Shown here: positions 40,311 through 48,830 of the stretch, piece by piece
Position numbering within the stretch: the stretch's first letter is position 1
Layout of the letters: the number at the start of each line of letters is the position of its first letter
DNA from: Trichomonas tenax
Lineage: Eukaryota; Parabasalia; Trichomonadida; Trichomonadidae
Reading direction: 5' to 3'
NCBI GenBank assembly: GCA_023091735.1
Contig: JALKBU010000010.1
Location: 1-64,000 of the forward strand
DNA: 64,000 nucleotides
Translations under genes and position numbers: made by a program
The notes under the pieces: model-generated
Told to the model about the DNA's origin: nothing
Database searches by the model: none
What the model saw: the letters and a program-made list of their open reading frames with translations, nothing else

Positions 40311-40661
40311 TATGTCACTTTTCTCGTCACATTTATTAATAACCTTAATACACTCAAAATCAAAACAACTGAAAATAATGCAATATTATAGAAAAATTTA
40401 ATGACAAATATTAAAAATATAGCTAAAGGAAGTGAATGCCTAAATATTATAACAAATTTTAATGTTCATATTTTTCGAATTGAATCTCTTAAAATTATTG
40501 TCTCCAACATCAATCATAATATACACGATACAAGGTAGTTCTAAATGAAAGAAAAGTTCCCGAAATATAATATTTCCAATCCCCAAACAGTCTAAAAAAA
40601 TCTTTTCAAATTTCGCACCAATTTCTAATGTAATGTCCTGATTTTGTGCTTATAATTCTTA
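40311..40661. other. Upstream region of the Sel1 gene
   Basis: AT-rich DNA with no supported gene. Close to the Sel1 ATG there are degenerate TGAC-type motifs but no perfect copy. Confidence 0.3.
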
Positions 40662-40892
40662 ATGTCCAGTAAATACAAATTGGAAAACAAAAATGAGGCT
40701 CTGAAAATAATAATCGAAATGTTTAAAAATAATCCTTTATATATAAATTCATTACTACTCACTGATGATGTAAAATTAGGGCAGCTTATAAAACTCCTTA
40801 CCGATGGAAAAACATATAATCTCAAATATGATTTTCTAGACATTATGAAGGAATTGAAGGATATAGGAATTAATACAAAAATAGTATGGTGA
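40662..40892 (+). CDS. Small hypothetical protein beside the PolB remnant
   Basis: The frame encodes 76 residues from an ATG. It is charged and predicted helical (LKIIIEMFKNNPLYINSLLL, KLGQLIKLLTDGKTYNLKYD, DIMKELKDIGINTKIVW). It ends 3 bp from the end of the minus-strand PolB remnant, so it may be a small Maverick-associated gene. I recognise no family, and chance cannot be excluded. Confidence 0.4.
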   Translation: MSSKYKLENKNEALKIIIEMFKNNPLYINSLLLTDDVKLGQLIKLLTDGKTYNLKYDFLDIMKELKDIGINTKIVW

Positions 40893-40895
40893 GCA

Positions 40896-41480
40896 TCAGA
40901 ACGGATATATTCCCTTATCATATGAAACTTTTATTTTTCTTTTGAATTCATCAAGTGTTTCAACAGTCAAATTTTTATTAAATTTAAAGCATGGCTGACC
41001 TTCCGCTAGATCAAAAGTGACGGATTCGCCGTTATAGAGTCTATTATATAAATTCATAGGATCATATATCATCATTTCATCGTAACATTTATTTTTAATA
41101 CTTTGCTGGGTAAGTCCTTTTCCTCGTATATGATAAGCTATTTCACCCTTTGAATTCATAAGTTTATGTACATACATTTTCTTCATCAGAAATATGGACT
41201 CTACCGAAACAGGAACTTCACCATTAATTGGTTCAAAATCAGGGTGAAAATTACCTAAATCACTACCTCTTAATTTCCTTCCGTATATTTTTTCGTACTC
41301 ATTTTCTAATTTCTCCAAATCATCCAATTCTATCATGAAGCTATCTGATAGTATATATGACATTTCAAATCGTATGCTAAACACATTACTTCATTCATGA
41401 TTCTCTTTAACATAGCCAGAATTTGAACCCCTAATAATGTATTGCTGAACTGTTTATCTAAACACACACATATGGCGCCT
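40896..41480 (-). pseudogene. C-terminal fragment of a Maverick/Polinton-type family B DNA polymerase
   Basis: The main open frame (40896-41384; its first codon is GTG) reads LENEYEKIYGRKLRGSDLG, then VESIFLMKKMYVHKLM, YHIRGKGL, DLYNKLYNGESVTFDL-like text and FKRKIKV. This is the typical C-terminal part of viral/Maverick-type PolB. Upstream, in another frame, 41390-41480 continues the family with GVQILAMLKRIMNEVMCLAY. Small deletions between the two frames fall at the catalytic motif C, which reads YILSDS instead of YxDTDS, so the first catalytic Asp is lost. The polymerase is dead. Its missing upstream part is probably the fragment at 46000-46276 on the same strand. Confidence 0.65.
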
Positions 41481-41482
41481 CT

Positions 41483-41501
41483 GATCACGCTTCGCGTGAT
41501 C
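41483..41501. repeat. Palindrome near the left junction
   Basis: GATCACGC-TTC-GCGTGATC forms a perfect 8-bp stem with a 3-base loop in a locally GC-rich stretch. It lies just outside the last recognisable PolB codons. Confidence 0.6.
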
Positions 41502-41876
41502 GCCGTCGCGGATCCGATTTAGGATTCATGACCCTAAATAAGGCGGAGAGCCTCATTTTTACATTTTAAGGATATAGTGGTAAACGCTGTCATACGTTTG
41601 TTTAAGGCAAACCGAGTCCGAAAAACATGTGGCGCTTCTTGTTCTGTACGTTTATTTTAAGATGTCGAACCAGGGCTTATTTTGAAAAATAGTGTCTGTA
41701 CGTTAATGAAAAGTGTCGGACCTCGTTATTTTTATCATTTTTGATGAAAAAATGGTTGTTTTTCATGAAAAAGTGATGCTGTCAGGGGGTGGACCGAGTG
41801 ACCTGGTCCAGGACATTTCTTTTTCTTCTGGCATTCAAAAATGGCAGGATTGAGTAAGGCCGGAAGTATGTCCGGG

Positions 41877-41942
41877 GTGTCCTAGTGGACCGGGTCAGAA
41901 AAAAGTCTATAAAAGGGTGACAACATGACATTTTGACAACAT
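41877..41942 (+). repeat. Left inverted repeat of the inner element
   Basis: Begins GTGTCCTAGTGGACCGGGTC and ends with a GGTGACAACATGACATT block. It matches the reverse complement of 45821-45886 at roughly 58 of 66 positions by eye. GTCCTAGTGGAC is itself nearly palindromic. Confidence 0.75.
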
Positions 41943-42094
41943 GACGTTTTTCGTTATTTTTGGGTCGTTTTTTCTTGATTTTGGGGTATTTTTCATGGGT
42001 TTCATACGTGCGGTAAACATGTTGTTGTTTGTGAAAAGTGTCGGAATTCGTGATTTTTTGGTCATTTTTAGTGTAATTACATGTTGTTATATGC

Positions 42095-42700
42095 ATGTTG
42101 TCAAATTATAGGATCAATGATATAATAAAGATGTTATACGATGTGCGAATCAATGCAAAACGAGAAGGTAATCAAAAGCTTGCAACAACATTGAAGTTCA
42201 TTATGAGTTCAACTTGGGGGTATTCGATATCAAAACCTCGAATCATTAAAAACAAATATGTCCAAAAGGTCGACAATTACATTCAACTCTTCGGGTCATA
42301 CGTGTTGAAATATAATTACATGAACAATGAAGCAGGTTTCGTTAATTCAATTAACGGTTACGTCGAAAATTTCACATTCCCTCAATTTGCAAGAAGTGTT
42401 TTGAATGAATATAATAAATTCTTCAATTCCGTGAAAACATTAGTTCCTGTCTTTTATGAAAACATTGATGCGATATTGACGAATGAAGAAGGTTATGATG
42501 TACTCAATTCATTAGGTTTAATCAGTCCTGACGAACTCGGCAAGTTCAAAGTTGATAAGATATTCTCTGAAATTGCCATTAAATCAAATCGTTTGTACGA
42601 TGCAACAACGATCAACGGTGAAAAGATTTATCACGTGTCAAAGAAAGAGGTCAATTACGATGATTTCGTCAATAATATTAAAAACTCAATTAAAGCATGA
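42095..42700 (+). pseudogene. Truncated PolB-like protein of the inner element
   Basis: The frame encodes 201 residues from an ATG. LATTLKFIMSSTWGYSIS corresponds to motif B (Kx3NSxYG) of family B polymerases. FTFPQFARSVLNEYNKF follows, then VFYENIDAIL at the position of motif C (YxDTDS), then LGKFKVDKIFSEIAIKSNRL, the usual segment after motif C. Motif C has Asn where the first catalytic Asp is expected. The exonuclease domain and motif A are absent; upstream sequence is repeat-like rather than coding. It is therefore a 5'-deleted polymerase gene or a specialised derivative, and is distinct in sequence from the Maverick PolB pieces on the other strand. Confidence 0.6.
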
Positions 42701-42757
42701 AATGAAAAACACTGTTTTTGACTTTTAATATTTTTTATTTTTTTCATTTTCTATAAA

Positions 42758-45028
42758 ATGACAATGAATGACAACAAGGAAAGTTTCAATTTTAAAGAAT
42801 TTTTTGATCAACTCGCTTAAGAACCGTGCGAAACTGAATCGCAAACGTTAAGCGGAAGAATGATGGGCAACACTGTTGTGTTAAACAATTATTTGAAATA
42901 CGACGGCGGAAAAGGTAGGAAAACAGGTGTTGCTCTTTTAGTAAACAAGATTTCAAACCTTTCAATTATTGACATTGATGTAAACAAAAGTTATAAGGAG
43001 GAACAAATGGAATTAATTCGAAACGATATATTAAACAGACTTTCAGACGTCGACGTTATTGTTAAGACTGCATTAGGTGATCTTCATATTTACTGCAACA
43101 CCGATTTATTCGCTGCTACTTCAAACAGAATGATTAAATGTTATTCTTGTTCTGATTTCGACATTGATTTGATGACTTCATTTGATGAAACGAAAAAGTC
43201 ATTAATTGTTGCCGCTAATTCAAAGGTTCGTAAGAATGCTACTGAACCAATTTGTTCGTATTCTTTTGTTCGCGGAAGTTATGATTGCAAGCTGTCAAGA
43301 AGTATAAACGAGGTTCTTTCTGATTTGAACATAAGGCTTCAAATAAAGGACAACCAAGAAATTAAAACAATTGTTGAAAAGAATGAAGGTGTTGATGTGT
43401 CTGACCAACTCGCTCAGGCATTAGTTGACGGACTTTATGATTTTGAAGTACATAATGATGCTGCAAGGATGACAATCGACAAAGAAGTGACACTTTTCAC
43501 ACTGTTTCAAGCAATCAATTCATTACCTTCTCGTTTCATCGAAGAAGCTTACAACAATGTTTATGATCACTGCAAATTAACAGATAGTGCAAAAATTCAT
43601 TTTGAACAATCGAGAGCACGTTATGCAAATCTTTATACATCGCCTTTTGTTTTGGCAAAGATTTTAAGAATTCATCAAAAAGAATATTACGATCAAGTCA
43701 TCAGCCCATTAATTCAAAAGAAAGCCCTTATATTTGATATCGATTTATCCGAGGACTTCGATTTAAACACTATTATTAGCAAGGCTGAAAAGAAAATGTA
43801 CAAAATGCAAAACGAAGTCGTTTCTGATTTGTCAAAAGTTATTTGAAGAATTGACGGTGAAAACATTACATTCATTAAAAAGACTTATGATGGACATTCG
43901 AATAAATACAATTTCAGTTTTTGCAACAATCAAACAATGAAAGAAATGCTAAAGTCTGTTAGGTTATGGAAGGATGAAGGCAAATATACAACAGCGTGGG
44001 ATGTAATGTCTTCAAACATTAGTGATCTCTCATGCAAAGCTGTCAAGTTCTTTTCGAAAGACAAATCGATCTTTTCATTATTCCAAGGATATAAATATAA
44101 ATGTGTTGAAACAGTTGATGAGCATATTATTAAACCGTTTCTTGACTTGATTTATGAAGTCATTGCTGATTCAAATAATGAAGTATATGATTATATAATT
44201 AAATGGGTTTCATACATTCTTCAAAACCCGGGACAGAAAACAGAAACATCTTTGATTCTCAAAGGTTCGCAAGGAATCGGCAAGAATACATTCACTGATG
44301 TTATTGCTGAGCTTTTATCGGGGTATTCAGTCAAAAACTTAACAGAAATCTCAGAACTTACAGGCTCATTTAATTCAGTTGTCGAAGCCAAAATGTTTAT
44401 CGTTTTGAACGAATTGAGAAATATCGGTGAAGAACGATTGGCTAACTTCGACTCTTTGAAATCAATAATTACTGATAAAACAATTCGCATTAATGAAAAG
44501 TATCAACCGAGACGTACAGCTGAAAATGTCGCGAACTTAATTTTCGTATCAAACAACTCTTACCCTGTCAAAGTTGAAAATGGCGACAGACGTTATGTTG
44601 TTCTTTCATGCAATGGCAAGTATAAAGGTAATCATGTATTTTGGACTAAAATGTTCTCATCATTTACGAATGAATTTTATGAAAACCTGATTACATACTT
44701 CATGAAGCAAGAACTCAATGAATTTAATCCTCGCAATATTCCGATGACTGAAGCCAAACAAGATTTAATCGAAGCATCAAGAACACCTTTGGATCTTTGG
44801 ATTTGCGAACACTACAATGATTTAATAAAAGGCATTCCTTGTTTAGATGCTTTAATTTCAAAGCCAAGAGAGATGAGAGACAAGAATTTTCAATTACAAA
44901 TTAAAGATAAATGCAATCGCCAACGTTTAACAATTGATTCGAAAAGGGTTTGGTGTTACGTGTTAAAGGATGAATATAAACAAATTTATTCACAAATTAC
45001 TAACGATGCCATCAAAATTGAATTTTAA
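42758..45028 (+). pseudogene. PrimPol-D5/SF3 helicase gene with two in-frame stops
   Basis: One frame runs from an ATG at 42758 to the stop ending at 45028 (about 755 codons), interrupted only by TAA at 42818-42820 and TGA at 43844-43846. The first third has AEP primase-polymerase features: LSIIDIDVNKS (DxD metal motif) and VIVKTALGDLHIYC (the xH motif). The last third is a D5-like SF3 helicase: Walker A GSQGIGKNTFTD, Walker B KMFIVLNELRN, sensor LIFVSNNSYP and arginine finger GDRRYVVLS. Such fusions initiate and unwind DNA for replication in large DNA viruses, virophages and plasmids. Expressed as read, it would yield separate primase and helicase pieces. I consider it recently inactivated. 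Confidence 0.75.
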
Positions 45029-45109
45029 TTTCCAATTACAAGAACTCACTGATTACATAATGAACGTCGACTTTTGTTTTTGTAGTTTCATGAACATAGT
45101 TTCTCTTTA

Positions 45110-45510
45110 TTTTGGTTTAACACAAAGTTTCAACTCATGTCAAGCCCTTATTTTGAAGCTTCGGGACCAAAATGCAGAAATGCTGTTTGATATTTTTGGC
45201 TAAATTTTGGTTTAACACAACTCTCAACACACGTGTCAACCCTTGTTTTGAAGCTTCATGAACGTTTTATTTTTTGTTTGTTTTCTTCTTTCACTTTGAT
45301 TTAAAACAAAGTCTCAATGCAACTCTCAACACGTGTGTAACCATTTTTTTGAAGCTTCGGGACTATCACGTTAAACCAAAATGCAGAAATGCTGTTTGAT
45401 ATTTTTGGCTAAATTTTGGTTTAACACAAAGTCTCAACACACGTGTGAACCCTTGTTTTGAAGCTCGTGAACGTTTTTGTTTGTTTTCTTCTTTCACTTT
45501 GTTTTGGCCT
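45110..45510 (+). repeat. Imperfect direct repeats, about 205 bp period
   Basis: AACCAAAATGCAGAAATGCT-type sequence begins near 45169 and again near 45373. Each is followed by TATTTTTGGCTAAATTTTGG, then CAACACACGTGT, CCTTGTTTTGAAGC and TTTGTTTGTTTTCTTCTTTC. Partial copies flank them. The array sits between the helicase gene and the right inverted repeat and is non-coding. Confidence 0.7.
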
Positions 45511-45639
45511 GGGACAACGGACCGGGTCTAAAATTCACTTTAACCGATATTTACGTTTGTTTTTCTCATATTCTTCTAACTGTCTTGGGTGTTCTGGGGT
45601 CATAAAAGAGTTTATATTTTAATTGACAACAGACATTTA

Positions 45640-45815
45640 ACAACATGCACAAACACACAACAAGTTTAACGTTTGAAACACTCTAAACACAGTTTAAACA
45701 CACTCTCAACACGTCAAAACACAGTCAAAACACACTCTAAACACAAATCTAAAACAAACAACAAACAAAATTTCACGTTTGAAACACAGTCAAAACACAG
45801 TCTAAACAACCTGTA
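45640..45815 (+). repeat. Short AAACACAGTC-type repeat array
   Basis: Many degenerate copies of 10-12 bp units such as CTAAACACAGT and AAAACACA. A second short patch of the same units lies outside the right inverted repeat at 45970-46020, so both belong to the element. Confidence 0.6.
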
Positions 45816-45820
45816 AAAAG

Positions 45821-45886
45821 TGTTATCAGAATGTCATGTTGTCACACTTTTAAAAACTTTTTTTGTGACCTGGTCCACTAGGACAC
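45821..45886 (-). repeat. Right inverted repeat of the inner element
   Basis: Reverse complement partner of 41877-41942, ending GGTCCACTAGGACAC on the plus strand. Identity is about 58 of 66 positions by eye. Confidence 0.75.
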
Positions 45887-45999
45887 TCAGGACAACATAT
45901 TAAAACATACCCTTTTTATCGGTTGAAAGCAACATCTAAAAATGTGTCTCGAGTCATTATTTTTAAACAAAACACGTCAAAACACAGTCTAAACACAGT

Positions 46000-46276
46000 C
46001 AAAACACAAGCTCAAGCACAACTTCAAAAACATATTTTCTTTTTCTACATATGTTTTATTTTTCCATTCTATAGGGATATCTTCTTTATATAAATATTTA
46101 TGTATCAGGAATGAATACGTTACATCTGTCCTTTCTTCTATAAAATAATGACCATCAATTAAATTCATTTTTACTTTTTTCAGAGTTTGTCCTTTTTTTG
46201 TTCGTCTTTGATCTTCCACCTGCTTTACTTCAACTTTTGCCATCTCTTCCTTCATCAATTGGTCGAGTATTTGGTG
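46000..46276 (-). pseudogene. Upstream fragment of the Maverick-type DNA polymerase
   Basis: The minus-strand frame reads VKMNLIDGHYFIEERTDVTY and FLIHKYLYKEDIPIEWKNKT. The VNLIDGHYFIEE-like block is one I associate with the region ahead of the exonuclease domain in Maverick/Polinton and Tlr-type PolB. The frame has no ATG at its head (the first in-frame codon used is TTG, and an earlier stop is near 46276). It runs out into the AACACA repeats of the inserted element. Together with 40896-41480 on the same strand it brackets the insertion, but the polymerase centre (exonuclease, motif A) is missing, so a deletion also occurred. Confidence 0.5.
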
Positions 46277-46519
46277 CTCCGTTTCTTAAGAAATAAAAAA
46301 TTTAAAAATGAATTTAATTTTTTATTTATGAATTTCCTTTATCTTATTTATTATGTAATTTTTTATCTCATCTATGAGAGCATTTTTATGAGTCCATCAT
46401 CTTTGTAATCATTTGTGAGTTTCAAAATATATTCATCTATGTAATCATTTATGAGTTTCAAAATATATATATATATATTATCATCTATGAAAACATCTAT
46501 GAGTTCATTTATGAGTTTT

Positions 46520-47161
46520 TTAAAAAAAGAATGGGTCTAGTGGCGCCAGAAATGTCGCCACTAGAATCATTCTATATATCATCCTATAAATTTTATCTTT
46601 ATTTTTACATCTTTCGTCATCAGCAATATATTTATATTTTAATTTAGTTTTAACGTTTAAATATTCTTCAGCATTTAATGCATCACAATCTTCATTTTTA
46701 AATATCATTTTAATATATTCAGGATTATAAATTCTTCTATTCATTCATTTCCCGCTTTTTGTTGGAACTTTACGGATGCAATATATAGAAACACCGTTTT
46801 CTTTTGGATTTTCGACTATTTTTATTTCATCCTCGTCACATTTATGAGGTCTTTCACCTTTATTCCATCTATGCCACGTAATAGAAAATACTTTACCTTT
46901 ACATCTATAAATAAGCTCACTTTCACATCCTTTATATTCATTTATTAATTCACAATCTTCATTTTTAAATTGTTCTTTAATCCATTCAGGATTAAGACCA
47001 CGACCTGTTTTAATAGGTGTTAAGTCTTCAATTTTATGACACGTAGTGTCTGGCGTAGCATCATTTTTAATTACATTTTCATGAGATTTAATTAAAAATT
47101 CATCAACTTTTAATTGCTTAATTCCCCATTTCTTCATAAGCTCAGGCGAAACGATAGCCAT
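46520..47161 (-). pseudogene. Two-repeat Cys-containing protein of the outer element, split by an in-frame TGA
   Basis: An ATG at 47161 opens 138 codons, followed by TGA (46745-46747). The same frame then continues, starting with ATG immediately after, for 74 codons. Each half has a repeat unit: NPEWIKEQFKNEDCELINEY and NPEYIKMIFKNEDCDALNAE, each followed by a K/R-Y-K/R-C-like strand. Such units resemble the treble-clef/zinc-ribbon-like repeats of phage and giant-virus endonuclease-associated proteins. That link is tentative. It sits beside the PolB fragment and was probably a Maverick-borne gene. The upstream half could still make a protein alone. Confidence 0.45.
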
Positions 47162-47412
47162 ATATATTTACTCTTTTATCCGAATAAAAAAAATAAATTA
47201 TTTTAAAAATAAGCTTAAAAATTAATTGCTCGGAATTACAATATAAATATATATGTTGGAATACATCCTATATATCTATAATGGCAAGTAACCCTGGTTA
47301 TATACTACTAATCTTGGTTACTTTCAATATGATGTTGAAAAACATAAATTACCGTTGATGAGGAAAAAATGATCATTCATGCATTTAATAAACTTAAGAA
47401 TTATCATTTAAT
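47162..47412. other. Intergenic DNA
   Basis: AT-rich spacer without a supported feature. The right limit of the outer Maverick remnant may fall here. Confidence 0.3.
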
Positions 47413-48537
47413 TTAAGCATTGACACCGCTGCCACTATCAGCATGCTTCTTGCCAGAGGATGAGGAGCTCTTGTCTTTCTTTTCACTATTGTGGAAAACA
47501 AAGAACCAAACAAGAACAACAATGATAGCAATGACAACAATAACAGCGATAACAATACCTGCTATGGCACCACCGCTAAGGCCTTTGTCTTCTACACCAT
47601 CTTTGTTAGTAATAGCAATATCATCTGTGCTTGAGGCAAATGCTGCAGAAGCTGCTTCGCTCTCGGTAACTGAGGCAGTATGGACATAGTAGATTTTGTC
47701 AGTCTTGAACAAAAATTCGGAGTCAGCAGCTGCTCCAGGAGTTTTAACTTTCTTACCTTTCAATGTGAACTTTTCACTTCCTGAGGAAGGATTACTATGA
47801 CCGTATTTTGACAAAACTGTTGTAAAATCAACAAAGAATGTTTTTCCGGTTATATTGGTTCCGTTGTAGGAAGCAACTTCAATATTGGTTTCATTTTTAA
47901 TGGTATAAAAGAAACCTTCTGGATCTTCAGGGATAATCTCGACTTCAATTGTTTCTGGATTTACAATGTAGATGTAATTTGCAAGAGAGTTTCTTGTAAC
48001 TTTGAGGTCTTTCACTGTCGTTTCTTGTATATGTTTGATATCTTGTGTGAAATCAGATTTTGTAATAAAAATATTTTGGAAAGCAATGTCAATTTTTTGT
48101 GTCATTGTACCTTCTTCAGTTGGAAGAGAGATTTCTCCTTTCAATCTTCCTGAAGGGTTGGCGTTAAAGAATTGGCACTTGCAATCTGCTTTTGGACATG
48201 TATAAGTGACTATGAAAACATTTTCCCCTTCTTCATCATCACCTTCCATTAACTCGGGCATTAACTTTAGGTATTGTTGAAAATCAGAAGGGAATTCAAA
48301 TCCAACGTAGAATGGGTTGTCAATAGTGATCTCTCTTTTTGAGAATGGATTTCTGTATTTAACGGTGTAACTTGAATTACACGCAACGAAGTGGACTCCA
48401 TTTACTGTCTTTGATTCACCTTTTGGTACTGTAAAACTGTGTAATGTGGCTACTTGAGCTGTGAAATCATAATCAGCATCAGCAGAACTCTTCCTCATTC
48501 CCGCCATTAACATGGCAGCAACTTGCCTGCGAAACAT
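47413..48537 (-). CDS. Single-pass surface or endomembrane glycoprotein, family unknown
   Basis: The protein has 374 residues and starts at an ATG with an Inr-like sequence just upstream. The N-terminus (MFRRQVAAMLMAGM) is only weakly signal-like. The ectodomain is beta-rich and has Cys pairs (YTCPKADCKCQFF) and several N-glycosylation sequons (e.g. NETN, NGTN). A strong transmembrane helix (about 322-347, SGGAIAGIVIAVIVVIAIIV and following) is followed by a short cytoplasmic tail rich in Lys and Ser (KKDKSSSSSGKKHADSGSG). I do not recognise the family. The architecture is that of a type I membrane protein at the surface or in endomembranes. Confidence 0.7.
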   Translation of the reverse strand: MFRRQVAAMLMAGMRKSSADADYDFTAQVATLHSFTVPKGESKTVNGVHFVACNSSYTVKYRNPFSKREITIDNPFYVGFEFPSDFQQYLKLMPELMEGDDEEGENVFIVTYTCPKADCKCQFFNANPSGRLKGEISLPTEEGTMTQKIDIAFQNIFITKSDFTQDIKHIQETTVKDLKVTRNSLANYIYIVNPETIEVEIIPEDPEGFFYTIKNETNIEVASYNGTNITGKTFFVDFTTVLSKYGHSNPSSGSEKFTLKGKKVKTPGAAADSEFLFKTDKIYYVHTASVTESEAASAAFASSTDDIAITNKDGVEDKGLSGGAIAGIVIAVIVVIAIIVVLVWFFVFHNSEKKDKSSSSSGKKHADSGSGVNA

Positions 48538-48541
48538 TCCT

Positions 48542-48550
48542 TAATAGTGA
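48542..48550 (-). promoter_or_regulatory. Inr-like element of the membrane protein gene
   Basis: TCACTATTA in gene orientation, just 5' of the ATG at 48537. It matches the trichomonad initiator pattern. Confidence 0.45.
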
Positions 48551-48830
48551 TGTGATAATGTCTCTTATTTTTCAAAATTTATTGATTTTGAAGAAAGGGC
48601 GAAATCAATGGATTAGTTAAATAATTGATTCATACATAATATTGTGCAAAATAAATGATATCTCAACATTCAGAGGCAATTGAATTTTGATATGCATCCG
48701 CGAATTGAAACTTCAATGTTCTCTCAAAAAGTAAATAAAATTATTAGGTTTCAATATTCTTGAAATAAAATCATTGCTTCCCACATTATTTAGCAATAGC
48801 TATAGAGGGGTGCAATAATTACGCATTATT
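48551..48830. other. Intergenic DNA
   Basis: No feature is supported. Confidence 0.3.

Larger units (their letters stand above)
41470..46010. mobile_element. Inserted virus-like element: inverted repeats, PolB-like gene, PrimPol-D5 helicase
   Basis: This segment lies between two halves of a minus-strand Maverick-type polymerase gene and has a different style: GC-richer ends, repeat arrays and two plus-strand replication genes. About 66-bp inverted repeats (41877-41942 and 45821-45886) bound the core. The motif GGACC(G/A)GGTC recurs at both ends. A perfect 8-bp palindrome arm pair sits at 41483-41501. The exact outer limits are uncertain because both flanks are decayed and I find no target-site duplication. 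The combination of a protein-primed-style PolB fragment with an AEP primase-SF3 helicase suggests a virus- or plasmid-derived replicon, now broken. Confidence 0.6.
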
